Assembly (NCBI GenBank): GCA_947304135.1
Contig: CAMYZZ010000004.1
Span: 1 to 47,607, forward strand
DNA: 47,607 bases
Source: an uncultured Candidatus Saccharibacteria bacterium
Lineage (GTDB): Bacteria; Patescibacteriota; Saccharimonadia; Saccharimonadales; Saccharimonadaceae
Direction of reading: 5' to 3'
Positions 25,295 through 32,743 of the stretch are shown piece by piece. A program made the position numbers and the translations under genes. The notes under the pieces were generated by a model. It saw nothing but the letters and a program-made list of their open reading frames with translations. It was not told the origin of the DNA and searched no databases. How positions within the stretch are numbered: the first letter of the stretch is position 1; each line of letters opens with the position of its first letter.

Positions 25295-25310
25295 TATTAT
25301 AGCACGAATT
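25295..25310 (-). promoter_or_regulatory. extended -10 of coiled-coil gene 1
   Basis: CGTGCTATAAT on the minus strand, followed by a leader of about 45 nt containing an AGGAGTGGGTGG stretch. Confidence 0.55.
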
Positions 25311-25350
25311 ATTAAAAAAGTCAATGTATACCTCTGTTGATTTGTATCAG

Positions 25351-25374
25351 AAAAAGCCAGCCTACGGGCTGGCT
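25351..25374 (-). terminator. terminator of coiled-coil gene 2
   Basis: On the minus strand, AGCCAGCC, CGTA and GGCTGGCT, then TTTTTC. The palindromic stem is the same as in the next terminator, with the loop reading the other way. Confidence 0.85.
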
Positions 25375-25384
25375 TAGGGGTAAA

Positions 25385-25756
25385 TTAAGGTTCTAGTGAA
25401 TTTTTGCGCATAAGGCGCTTGATCTCTACTTTGATTTGTCGAATCTGAGATTTGGTGCGTCTGAGCTCTTTGTAGATGCTCTCTAGTTTGTAGTAAGCAG
25501 CTTTTGAATCCTCAGTCCTTTGCTGGTAGTTTCTGATGAGCTTTTCGCGGTAATCATCACATTCTTTTGGACGATTTTTATCTTCGTCAAAACGTCTGAT
25601 TTCTTGATAAGCTAGAGTGACTCTTTTGTCGCGGATAACTAGTTTATGCTGCGTGGTGTCTCGATCTTTTAGGAGTCTAGCGCGTTTCTCTTCGGCATTT
25701 TTGAGCTCTTCTTGTAGCTGCTCGATGGTTTTTGGGTGCTTATTTTCATTCCTCAT
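25385..25756 (-). CDS. coiled-coil protein, function unknown (block member 2)
   Basis: 123 residues from ATG 25756, chosen because AAAGGGGGT lies just upstream; the longer frame would run through the preceding terminator. It is highly charged: KTIEQLQEELKNAEEKRARLLKDRD, then Arg/Lys-rich helices ending KRLMRKNSLEP. The N-terminal helix faintly recalls DUF3847-type proteins next to plasmid relaxases, but the match is not strong enough to assign. A TACAAT -10 lies upstream. No membrane segment. Confidence 0.72.
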   Translation of the reverse strand: MRNENKHPKTIEQLQEELKNAEEKRARLLKDRDTTQHKLVIRDKRVTLAYQEIRRFDEDKNRPKECDDYREKLIRNYQQRTEDSKAAYYKLESIYKELRRTKSQIRQIKVEIKRLMRKNSLEP

Positions 25757-25811
25757 AATTTTACCCCCTTTCCGAACAAAAATATAATTTGATTGTAGCG
25801 TAGAATGCAGG

Positions 25812-25834
25812 AAAAAGCCAGCCCGTAGGCTGGC
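25812..25834 (-). terminator. terminator of coiled-coil gene 3
   Basis: On the minus strand, GCCAGCC, TACG and GGCTGGC, then TTTTTCC. Confidence 0.85.
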
Positions 25835-25863
25835 CGTAATGGTGCGCAATTTGTTTAGGTAGT

Positions 25864-26598
25864 TTATTTTCTCAGTTCTGCTTTGAGCTGCTCTAGGACG
25901 ATGTCTTTATCTTCGCCTAGGATTTTGGCTGATGCATTTACTAATTGTTCCATGCCGATTTTTACGTACTTGTCTTTTTCGTTTTGGATTGTAAAAATCT
26001 CGTTTTGGAGCTCGCTTGCTTTTGTCATCGTTTCTCCGAATATCTCGCGAAGATTATCGATGTTCTTTTTGAGGCTTTCGAGCTCTGGGCATTTTGAGAG
26101 CTCGCCGCACTCCATGAAATTAATTACAGTAAGAGCACGCATTTGTTCGACTTCTGCTACAAGCTGCTTCTCTAGGTTATTGTTAACCATTTCTTCGTGA
26201 GCGAGCTTATTCTCATAAGTGACTAGCTCGTGACCATCGCGCCCAAGATAGAATGTTCTTTCGGGCGCTTCATCTAATACTGCAGCTAAGGCTGTTTTGA
26301 GCGCCTTGACGTTCTTTTGTCTTTCGGCAATCACGTGGCTTTCTTCTCTAACTGCATCGAGTTGCTCTACGACGTAGTAGTAATTCTCGTTAAACTCATA
26401 GAGTTCGATATCTAGCTTAGTATTGTAGCTCTCCTCAAGTTCTTTGATCTGTTTCCAGATTTCTAGACCCTTATCACGAGCAGCTTTGAATCTGGCAATT
26501 TTGAGGTTTAGCTCTTTGTCTAGCTCTGCTAGCCGTTTGTGATTTGCTTTGTACTCCTGCTTAATCTCTTCAATTGCTGGTACCCCGCTGTTTTCCAT
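25864..26598 (-). CDS. coiled-coil protein, function unknown (block member 3)
   Basis: 244 residues from ATG 26598, selected by AGGGGGAC 8-9 nt upstream. Long helices (about 5-110 and 150-244) flank a short non-helical centre (PERTFYLGRDGHELVTYENK). Cys residues occur only in MECGELSKCPELE, a CxxxxxC pair. No membrane segment or known domain. It lies downstream of a short hydrophobic reading frame with its own Shine-Dalgarno site, probably in the same transcript from the TGCTATAAT at about 26753. Confidence 0.75.
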   Translation of the reverse strand: MENSGVPAIEEIKQEYKANHKRLAELDKELNLKIARFKAARDKGLEIWKQIKELEESYNTKLDIELYEFNENYYYVVEQLDAVREESHVIAERQKNVKALKTALAAVLDEAPERTFYLGRDGHELVTYENKLAHEEMVNNNLEKQLVAEVEQMRALTVINFMECGELSKCPELESLKKNIDNLREIFGETMTKASELQNEIFTIQNEKDKYVKIGMEQLVNASAKILGEDKDIVLEQLKAELRK

Positions 26599-26620
26599 TA
26601 TTCTTTTGTCCCCCTTCGAT

Positions 26621-26701
26621 TTAGTGATGTTCGCCACCGGTAATAGTTACCAGGCTACTGAGAAATATAGCGCATACTGCTATAATGTACAATGTCGACA
26701 A
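26621..26701 (-). CDS. possible 26-residue single-helix membrane peptide
   Basis: TTG start preceded by AAGGGGGTGATC (8 nt spacing), stop TAA at 26623-26621. The product STLYIIAVCAIFLSSLVTI is one hydrophobic helix followed by TGGEHH. Size, hydrophobicity and the GGGGGTGAT leader resemble type I toxin or holin-like peptides of Firmicutes. It lies between the promoter and coiled-coil gene 3, with 22 nt between its stop and that gene's ATG. It may be a leader peptide, a toxin or a chance frame. Confidence 0.45.
   Translation of the reverse strand: MSTLYIIAVCAIFLSSLVTITGGEHH
26678..26686 (+). promoter_or_regulatory. antisense extended -10 across the small peptide gene
   Basis: TGCTATAAT on the plus strand lies inside the peptide frame. 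A transcript from about 26693 would be complementary to the peptide's start codon and Shine-Dalgarno site and would meet a T-tract and a weak hairpin (about 26724-26738). The -35 region is poor. Confidence 0.35.
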
Positions 26702-26747
26702 CTTGATCACCCCCTTTTTTTAGCTGTTTGAACGACAGTTTTGTTAT

Positions 26748-26756
26748 TATAGCATG
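26748..26756 (-). promoter_or_regulatory. extended -10 of the peptide/coiled-coil 3 transcript
   Basis: CATGCTATAAT on the minus strand, about 35 nt upstream of the GGGGG Shine-Dalgarno site of the small peptide. Confidence 0.6.
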
Positions 26757-26799
26757 AAAAAAGTTGGAAGTAAAGCGTTTTAGCTTAGGATTTTGTAAG

Positions 26800-26823
26800 A
26801 AAAAGCGCCCTATTTAAGGGCGC
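26800..26823 (-). terminator. Rho-independent terminator
   Basis: On the minus strand, GCGCCC, a 7-nt loop and GGGCGC, then TTTTTC. The only candidate upstream on that strand is the 32-residue frame at 26844-26942. Confidence 0.75.
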
Positions 26824-26843
26824 CGATGCGGCGTAATTTTGCT

Positions 26844-26942
26844 CTAGTTCGTCTTTTGGAGATGAGATATAGAATATGCTAGCGTGTAGCGCACCATCGT
26901 TGCCGGTTTTAAATCTGTACTTCGGTTAAATTTTTCTTGCAT
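26844..26942 (-). CDS. possible small protein (32 residues)
   Basis: The ATG frame reads MQEKFNRSTDLKPATMVRYTLAY and ends SISHLQKTN. It is followed after 20 nt by a strong same-strand terminator, which has no other obvious gene to serve. There is no clear Shine-Dalgarno site, and the start overlaps the -35 of the divergent tRNA-Thr promoter, so a chance frame or a non-coding RNA is possible. Confidence 0.35.
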   Translation of the reverse strand: MQEKFNRSTDLKPATMVRYTLAYSISHLQKTN

Positions 26943-26965
26943 TCTATAGGCTCTAGTGTTATAAT
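26937..26965 (+). promoter_or_regulatory. tRNA-Thr promoter
   Basis: TTGCAT (26937-26942), a 17-bp spacer, and TATAAT (26960-26965). Transcription would start next to the mature 5' end at 26974. Confidence 0.75.
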
Positions 26966-26973
26966 TTAAACAT

Positions 26974-27049
26974 GCCTCGATAGCTCAGTCGGTAGAGCGC
27001 ATCCATGGTAAGGATGAGGTCACCGGTTCAAACCCGGTTCGAGGCTCCA
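26974..27049 (+). tRNA. tRNA-Thr (anticodon GGU)
   Basis: Acceptor GCCTCGA/TCGAGGC, D-arm TAGCTCAGTCGGTAGAGC, anticodon stem CATCC/GGATG with loop ATGGTAA, T-loop GGTTCAAACCC, discriminator T and encoded CCA. A T-rich stretch and the small hairpin GCAGTCAA/TTGGCTGC (27063-27079) follow. Confidence 0.93.
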
Positions 27050-27120
27050 TTTTTTATGAGAGCAGTCAATTTGGCTGCCTTTACATAGATGCACATTAAA
27101 ACTACAAGGGGGTAATGAAT

Positions 27121-28317
27121 ATGGGAACTTTTTATGGTTTCTGGACCTGCAGGGCCTGTGGTCGTGAAAACTCTGGTAAAGACCAGAACTGTAATGGTTG
27201 TGGGCGCCCAAGGGATAAGGATACAAAATTTTATCCTGTTTCGCGCGGGAATTCATCAAAGCCCCGCGAATACATCGAAAATTATGTCAATCATGGTCCA
27301 GATTGGAACTGCAGTTTTTGTGGCAGGATGAATCCAGCCACAAGGACAACTTGCGAAGGCTGTGCACATACTCGTGATCAATCTGACAAACACTATTTTG
27401 AGTTGCACCCAGAAAGGGTGGAGACAAGAGAGAGACTGGAGGATTTTGACCGAGACAGTGATGAACCGGATTGGGATCGCAGTGGTGACCCGATATATCG
27501 GGAGCAGCGACATGAATCTGGGGTGAGCTCTGATAAAGAAGACATGTATAAAGAGCATTTTTCTTCTGACGGTTTTTCTAAGATTCCTGAAAATGTAGCG
27601 GATTTTGTCAAAGGCCTAGATGTCGGCAGCTTTATCAAACCGATTCTTGCAGTACTGGCAATTATTGCCACAATAGTTGGGTTAGTATTTCTCTTAAAGC
27701 CAAAAACTGCAGAGATTACGGTAGTTGATAAGGCTTGGGAAAGAAACGTTGTTATCGAAGAGTATCGTACGGTGCAGGAAGAGGATTGGTTTGTTCCGGC
27801 TGGTGGTCGAATGACTGGCTCGTATCAGGCAATTCACCATTATGGCACGGTATTTGACCATTATGATACAGTCACGAAAAGTCGCCAGGTTGCTATTGGT
27901 GGTCATTACGAAGTTTCAGGATACCAAGATAATGGCGACGGAACCTTTACGGAACAGCAGACCTGGGTGACGGATTATACGACGAAGTATTACACGGTGC
28001 AAGAGCCAGTGTACGCGCAAGTACCTGTTTATCAGACTAAATATCGGTACGATATCGAGCGGTGGCAGTTTGATCATAACGAAACCACTCGTGGACATGA
28101 TGACAGACCATACTTTGCTGATACTAGGGGGCTTGCAGACAGATTTCGCACGGATGGCACTACGGAAAAGTATACGATCACTGCCACATATTTCAAAAAG
28201 GATAAACTCATCGAGAAAGATTATGAGGTTGATTTTGAAAAATGGCAAGAGCTTTTAGTTGATCACAAGTATACCGTAAAAATCCATGCTGGAAATATGC
28301 TCGAATTCATTGAGTAG
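27121..28317 (+). CDS. membrane protein with two RanBP2-type zinc fingers and an extracytoplasmic beta domain
   Basis: 398 residues from ATG 27121, which has AAGGGGG 8 nt upstream; ATG 27115 is only 2 nt from it. Two W-x-C-x2-C-x3-N-x6-C-x2-C fingers (residues 8-27 and 62-81) match the RanBP2/NZF signature. An acidic linker precedes one membrane helix (about 162-184, PILAVLAIIATIVGLVFLL). The C-terminal 210 residues are rich in Tyr, Val and Thr strands (VVIEEYRTVQEEDW, YYTVQEPVYAQVPVYQTKYRYDIE). The topology would place the fingers in the cytoplasm and the beta domain outside. RanBP2 fingers usually bind ubiquitin or single-stranded RNA in eukaryotes; the function here is unknown. Confidence 0.82.
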   Translation: MGTFYGFWTCRACGRENSGKDQNCNGCGRPRDKDTKFYPVSRGNSSKPREYIENYVNHGPDWNCSFCGRMNPATRTTCEGCAHTRDQSDKHYFELHPERVETRERLEDFDRDSDEPDWDRSGDPIYREQRHESGVSSDKEDMYKEHFSSDGFSKIPENVADFVKGLDVGSFIKPILAVLAIIATIVGLVFLLKPKTAEITVVDKAWERNVVIEEYRTVQEEDWFVPAGGRMTGSYQAIHHYGTVFDHYDTVTKSRQVAIGGHYEVSGYQDNGDGTFTEQQTWVTDYTTKYYTVQEPVYAQVPVYQTKYRYDIERWQFDHNETTRGHDDRPYFADTRGLADRFRTDGTTEKYTITATYFKKDKLIEKDYEVDFEKWQELLVDHKYTVKIHAGNMLEFIE

Positions 28318-28320
28318 TTA

Positions 28321-28343
28321 AGCGCCCCTCGGGGCGCTTTTTT
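28321..28343. terminator. bidirectional terminator
   Basis: GCGCCCC/GGGGCGC stem with T-tract on the plus strand and A-tract upstream serving the minus strand. It is shared by the zinc-finger protein gene and htrA, overlapping the htrA stop. Confidence 0.85.
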
Positions 28344-29532
28344 ATTTGGCGTTTAGTGTTATGCTTATTTCTTTTTCTTTATATGTATTTCTACTTGGAT
28401 ATTTAACTTTCACTGCTACTTTGTCTCCACTCTTTTTCTTATTTAAAACTTTTTTAATGGTTTCTAGTGATGTGACTTTGTTCCCATCAATTTCCGTTAT
28501 GATGTTCCCAATTTCTAGCTCCGATTTTTCTGCGTTACCATCGGATGTCATTGCTGAGATATAGAAACCTTCTGGGAGTTTATAGTTCTTGATACTTCCC
28601 GCGTTTGTCATATAGCCTTCAACTCCTAGTGTCAGCTCAGTATCGTTTTTGCCATCTATTAAGTCTTTTATAATATCTTTTACATTTGAGATTGGGATTG
28701 CGAATCCCATACCCTCAATACTGGCAGTGGTACCTGATACATTTGAAGAATACTTCGCAGAGTTTATGCCGATAACTTCACCCTTACTATTTAGCAATGC
28801 ACCACCACTGTTCCCTCCGTTGATGGCGGCGTCGGTTTGTATCATATCTTGCGTCGACTCGTCCGTGGTAACTTCCCTATCTAGTGCGCTAATGACGCCT
28901 GTTGTTACTGATTGGCCATACCCAAGTGCATTGCCGATTGCGATGACGCCACTTCCGACTTTTAGTGAATCGCTGTCACCGGTGGTTGCGATTTTAATCT
29001 TTTTCAGTGTTTCTCCATCTAGGCTTTCTTTTTTAATTGCAACCACTGCAATATCTTTTCTTTCGGAGATTCCCTTTACGGTAGCGTCATAGCTTTTGTC
29101 GTCAATGAATTTGACGGATAGTTCGCTCGCATCCTCAACGACATGATAGTTCGTTAAGATAAGGATTTCGCCATCGTTTTCCGAGATGATAACGCCTGAG
29201 CCTGCGCCTTCGGTCGTGTAACTTCTACTACTGCCATAAAAGGATGGTCCAAATATGCCCGAGCTAATGACTGTTTTGCTGGTTATTGCAACGATTGACG
29301 GCATGACCTCTTCAACTACTTCCGAGACATCAGTAATATATATGCCATCGGATTTGACGGTTAGTGTGCCGGTGTGTTGTAATTCTATGTTTTCGGTTTG
29401 TGAATTTTGATTATTAGATATGATTAACCAGCAAGAAATGCCTGCAATTATGAGTAGGAGCGCAGAACAAATAGAGCTGATTATTATTCTGGTTTTCTTT
29501 GTTTTCTTGATTTTCTTTTGCTTCTTTGTCAT
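28342..29532 (-). CDS. htrA: HtrA/DegP-like membrane-anchored serine protease
   Basis: 396 residues. Very basic N-terminus, one membrane anchor (about 15-38), trypsin-like domain with His130 (TNYHVV), Asp160 (RKDIAVVAI) and Ser242 (GGNSGGAL), then a PDZ domain (about 300-396: LGVEGYMTNAG, GFYISAMTSDGNAEKSELEIGNII). It degrades or refolds damaged proteins in the envelope. The ATG is 7 nt from the -10 TAAACT (leaderless), and an exact TTTAAG-N5-TTTAAG repeat lies 10 bp upstream of the -10. In streptococci this is the CiaR operator of htrA. Control by the two-component system at 8.7-10.3 kb is therefore predicted. Confidence 0.96.
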   Translation of the reverse strand: MTKKQKKIKKTKKTRIIISSICSALLLIIAGISCWLIISNNQNSQTENIELQHTGTLTVKSDGIYITDVSEVVEEVMPSIVAITSKTVISSGIFGPSFYGSSRSYTTEGAGSGVIISENDGEILILTNYHVVEDASELSVKFIDDKSYDATVKGISERKDIAVVAIKKESLDGETLKKIKIATTGDSDSLKVGSGVIAIGNALGYGQSVTTGVISALDREVTTDESTQDMIQTDAAINGGNSGGALLNSKGEVIGINSAKYSSNVSGTTASIEGMGFAIPISNVKDIIKDLIDGKNDTELTLGVEGYMTNAGSIKNYKLPEGFYISAMTSDGNAEKSELEIGNIITEIDGNKVTSLETIKKVLNKKKSGDKVAVKVKYPSRNTYKEKEISITLNAK

Positions 29533-29539
29533 TCTTTAC

Positions 29540-29572
29540 AGTTTATTCTGGAAAGCTTAAAAGAAGCTTAAA
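29540..29572 (-). promoter_or_regulatory. CiaR-like operator and promoter of htrA
   Basis: TTTAAG (29572-29567), CTTCT, TTTAAG (29561-29556), ten bases, TAAACT (29545-29540), then seven bases to the ATG. It is identical in repeat sequence and nearly identical in spacing to the site before the response-regulator gene. Confidence 0.75.
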
Positions 29573-29586
29573 AAGTTACTTGAGGC

Positions 29587-31701
29587 CTAAATAATAACGT
29601 CGGTTTTTTCAATATCTTTTGAGATGTTGTGTTTTAACTCAATGATTGGACGACGAATGACCAAGCCTAGTAGCAGCGGAATGATTGTATGGCAAAGCAG
29701 TAGTAGAAGTGCGATGGTATAGGTGGAGCCATAGAACCCACCAATAGTTTCACGAACCGCAGTCATGGATGGGTAAAACGGCATAAATGGCTGTAACCTT
29801 TGGAAGAAGCTTGGAAGTAATTCAATAGGGAAAGTTCCACCGGAACCGGCAACTTGGGCGACCATAATGACAACTGCAACAGCTTCTCCGATTTTGCCAA
29901 ATGAAATGGCAAGGGAGTAAATAATTAGCATGAAAACAAGACTTGAGAGCATGATAGTAAATAAGAACAGTGGCATATTTAGGATTTGGACGCCAAGTAC
30001 AATGTCACCAAGGCCAATGACTAGACCCTGGCAAACGGCGATTGAAGCAAAAAGTAGAAATCTACCAAAGTAGGCTTGGTATGGTTTGATTCTGCTTTCG
30101 TCATCTTCAATGTCGGTTTTGAGAATAGCAACAAGTAATGTGCAGCCGACCCAGGTGGCAAGAATGGTGTAGAATGGCGCCATTTTTGAGCCGTAGTGGT
30201 CAATCTTATAGAGTTCGGTTTTTTCCGTAGCGATCGGCTCAGAAATAAATTTGGCAATATCTTCTGGAGTGTTTTGGAGTAAGTTAACAATTTTCAGAAA
30301 TAGATCGCTTTCGGTCGCGCCGCCGATGGTAGTGGCGATTTTGCCAAGGTCGTTTTCTAGATCGGCCAATAGCGTGTCGATATTTGCATTCATACTGCTC
30401 ATACTATTTAAAGCGTCAATGGTGTTTCCAAGTGCAATATCGCTTTTTGTGAATGCGCTATCAACATAAGACAATGAGCCGATAACGCTAGAAATAGCAG
30501 ATGAGGCATGGTCAATGGCCTTTTTGACTGTTGGAGCGGTAATATTTTGATAATGCGTATTCGCATCATTAATACTAGAATGTAGTTCATAAGCTTTGGT
30601 TTTGGCTTTGTCGAGAATCGGAGTATTGCCTTCTGCGACGGACTGGAGCAATGCCCTTAGCTCAAGATTTTTTTGGATGTTATTAGTGAGTTTATCTTGC
30701 AAGTCTGAAAGCATATTGGCGCCAGCAAGATTTTGGAGCGAGACGATAACTTCTTGCTCTTTAGATAAGATTGTGTTTAGAGCATCAATTAGGGCTATTG
30801 CTTTTTCCGCTTTTTCACGAGCATGGGTATCATTTATATCAATTGAGTTAACTTCATTTTCAATAGTGCTACTAACTTTTTCGGCAGCGTTAAATATTGT
30901 AGTGATATTATCATTTATTCTGGAGTTGAGGTTATTTAGCGAACTGGTTTGACGCTGGACTTCTTGGAGGTTGCCGGCGGTATTTATCGTATCAATGTTT
31001 GTTGGTAGTAGATTCTTGACTGCGGAGAGGGCGCTAGCGGTTGAGCTAGATGCGGCAGAGATAGTATTAAGGGTGGCGCGAAGTTTTTCGATTCCCTGTT
31101 TTGCTTCGCTAAGTCTCATTGTTACCTTGGTAATAGTGGCAGTGCCTTTTTCCTCAATATTTAGATCTTCGGCTTTGTCAGCTGCCTTATAGACTGCGGC
31201 ATTTACGATGGCTTGGTCAAGCGTTGTTTCTAAAGTGCCAACAGCCTTGTTCGTAATGATTGGCGCAATGGGATTTTTCTTGTCATTAACAATAAAATCA
31301 AAAGTTGGTCTAGATATCTCGGTACCGTCAAATATGGTTGTGATTTTATTGCTGAAGTTTTCTGGAATAAGGATTGCGCCATAGTATTCACCGCTTTCAA
31401 CTTTTTTGCGTGCATCATCTTCGTCTGTAAATACCCACTTCATGGCGCTATTGCTTTTTAATTTTTCGGTTAACGAATCGCCAATGTTAATATTTTCGCG
31501 TAGGAGATCAACGCCTTCATCTTTATTAACAACGGCGATTGGAATATTGCCGGTTTTATCATATGGATCCCAGTTTGAATCAATATTTAGCCAAGCGTAA
31601 ATTCCGGGAATAAAAATCATGCCAATTAAAATGACAATTGCCATTTTACTTTTTTTGATGCGCATAAGATCGCGCTTAAAAACTTTAAATATTTCCTTCA
31701 T
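29587..31701 (-). CDS. YhgE/Pip-family membrane protein (ABC-2-like)
   Basis: 704 residues. One N-terminal membrane helix (about 20-38) after KEIFKVFKRDLMRIKKSK, then a 470-residue extracytoplasmic region, partly coiled coil (about 170-450), and five to six C-terminal helices (about 510-690) with GSGGTFPIELLPSFFQ. This is the layout of YhgE/Pip proteins, related to EsaA of type VIIb secretion and the lactococcal phage infection protein. The N-terminal motif IAVVNKDEGV is typical. No other type VII genes are in the window. The spacing to the tRNA-Tyr upstream is 34 nt and no Shine-Dalgarno site is seen. Confidence 0.88.
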   Translation of the reverse strand: MKEIFKVFKRDLMRIKKSKMAIVILIGMIFIPGIYAWLNIDSNWDPYDKTGNIPIAVVNKDEGVDLLRENINIGDSLTEKLKSNSAMKWVFTDEDDARKKVESGEYYGAILIPENFSNKITTIFDGTEISRPTFDFIVNDKKNPIAPIITNKAVGTLETTLDQAIVNAAVYKAADKAEDLNIEEKGTATITKVTMRLSEAKQGIEKLRATLNTISAASSSTASALSAVKNLLPTNIDTINTAGNLQEVQRQTSSLNNLNSRINDNITTIFNAAEKVSSTIENEVNSIDINDTHAREKAEKAIALIDALNTILSKEQEVIVSLQNLAGANMLSDLQDKLTNNIQKNLELRALLQSVAEGNTPILDKAKTKAYELHSSINDANTHYQNITAPTVKKAIDHASSAISSVIGSLSYVDSAFTKSDIALGNTIDALNSMSSMNANIDTLLADLENDLGKIATTIGGATESDLFLKIVNLLQNTPEDIAKFISEPIATEKTELYKIDHYGSKMAPFYTILATWVGCTLLVAILKTDIEDDESRIKPYQAYFGRFLLFASIAVCQGLVIGLGDIVLGVQILNMPLFLFTIMLSSLVFMLIIYSLAISFGKIGEAVAVVIMVAQVAGSGGTFPIELLPSFFQRLQPFMPFYPSMTAVRETIGGFYGSTYTIALLLLLCHTIIPLLLGLVIRRPIIELKHNISKDIEKTDVII

Positions 31702-31710
31702 TTTTAGTCC

Positions 31711-31735
31711 ATAAAATAAGCCCTAAGGGCCTTTT
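31711..31735 (-). terminator. short terminator after tRNA-Tyr
   Basis: On the minus strand, GCCC, TTA and GGGC, then TTATTTTAT. The stem is short and may be leaky toward the YhgE-like gene. Confidence 0.5.
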
Positions 31736-31821
31736 TGGTGCTGGAGGTAGGACTCGAACCTACGATGGGGGAACCCCGGCAGATTTACAGTCTGCTGTCA
31801 TAGCCACTAGACGACTCCAGC
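31736..31821 (-). tRNA. tRNA-Tyr (anticodon GUA)
   Basis: Class II tRNA with long variable arm. Acceptor GCTGGAG/CTCCAGC, anticodon stem GCAGA/TCTGC with loop CTGTAAA, variable arm GGGGTTCCCCC, T-loop GGTTCGAGTCC, discriminator A and encoded CCA. Confidence 0.93.
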
Positions 31822-31872
31822 GTATAGTATAGAACTAAAGAAGATTATACCAAATTTTTTTCAATATGTAAA

Positions 31873-31897
31873 GAAAAGGGCCGCAAGAATGCGGCCC
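31873..31897 (-). terminator. terminator of the HD-domain gene
   Basis: On the minus strand, GGGCCGCA, loop TTCT and TGCGGCCC, then TTTTCTTT. Confidence 0.88.
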
Positions 31898-31928
31898 GAA
31901 ATTAAAACGGGGATGATAAGAAAAGGAT

Positions 31929-32552
31929 TTATGAATTAACCAACTCAACTTTGTATACTAAAGCCAAGTTGTCATTCACCGAACGGATGTTTTCTCTTAA
32001 AATATAGAGAAGGTTAGAGAGCTCAGGCCATTTTTCTTTGGCCTCTTTTAAAACTGGAAGAAGCAGTTCGTCTGTCTCTTTGATATTTTTGATGATAGCT
32101 TCTTCGTCTAGAGCGCCAAGCATAGTTGAAAGATTATTGTATCTATCGATTGCTTTACATATTAGCGCGGCACGACTCTCTAAAAGTTCTTTGAAATAAC
32201 GTTTTTTTGCATCGGCTTTTTCTTCGCCAGGATGTTGGGTAAAGGTCATATAGCGAACCCCCCGAACAACATCTTTTGAAAAAGGTAATGCAGAGACAGA
32301 AAATCCTGTATCCTCACAAACATCGTGCAGAAGGATGGTTGCGACGATATGGTCGTCTTTGATATTTAATGCAACAGCGTAGCAGGCCATCTGTAAGGGA
32401 TGAATGACTGCGGGCAAACCGCTTCCCTTCCTAGTCTGGCCAGCGTGTTTTTGCTGGGCAAAACCAAGGGCTTTCATACTTTCTGGCATGCCAGCTCCTT
32501 GAAAAAAACCGCGTAGATAAGTAATCATCTTATCTATATTATATTCTCTCAT
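31929..32552 (-). CDS. HD-domain protein, RelA/SpoT hydrolase-like (possible alarmone hydrolase)
   Basis: 207 residues from ATG 32552, with AGGAGG 10 nt upstream; the GTG at 32561 is too close to it. HD motifs: HAGQTRKGSGLPAVIHPLQMA, LLHDVCEDTG and KAIDRYNNL match the (p)ppGpp hydrolase domain of RelA/SpoT/MESH1. The canonical His in the last motif (DRxHN) is Asn here. There is no synthetase, TGS or ACT domain. It may hydrolyse ppGpp or a related nucleotide. Single gene with its own terminator. Confidence 0.82.
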   Translation of the reverse strand: MREYNIDKMITYLRGFFQGAGMPESMKALGFAQQKHAGQTRKGSGLPAVIHPLQMACYAVALNIKDDHIVATILLHDVCEDTGFSVSALPFSKDVVRGVRYMTFTQHPGEEKADAKKRYFKELLESRAALICKAIDRYNNLSTMLGALDEEAIIKNIKETDELLLPVLKEAKEKWPELSNLLYILRENIRSVNDNLALVYKVELVNS

Positions 32553-32620
32553 TATTCTCACACCTCCTAATGTGCTCCCCTGAGGTGATATTATATCAAA
32601 TCTTGCAACTTTTGAAAAGT

Positions 32621-32630
32621 TTGCTATAAT
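32621..32630 (+). promoter_or_regulatory. extended -10 of tRNA-Thr (UGU)
   Basis: TTTGCTATAAT on the plus strand, ending 9 nt before the mature tRNA. Confidence 0.7.
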
Positions 32631-32639
32631 AAATTTATT

Positions 32640-32715
32640 GCCACCTTAGCTCAGTTGGTAGAGCAACGGTTTTGTAAACCGTAGGTCGTCAGTTCAAGCC
32701 TGACAGGTGGCTCCA
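32640..32715 (+). tRNA. tRNA-Thr (anticodon UGU)
   Basis: Acceptor GCCACCT/AGGTGGC, D-arm TAGCTCAGTTGGTAGAGC, anticodon stem ACGGT/ACCGT with loop TTTGTAA, T-loop AGTTCAAGCCT, discriminator T and encoded CCA, followed by a T-tract. Confidence 0.93.
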
Positions 32716-32743
32716 TTTTTTTGTTTTGAAATATTTAGCTAAT

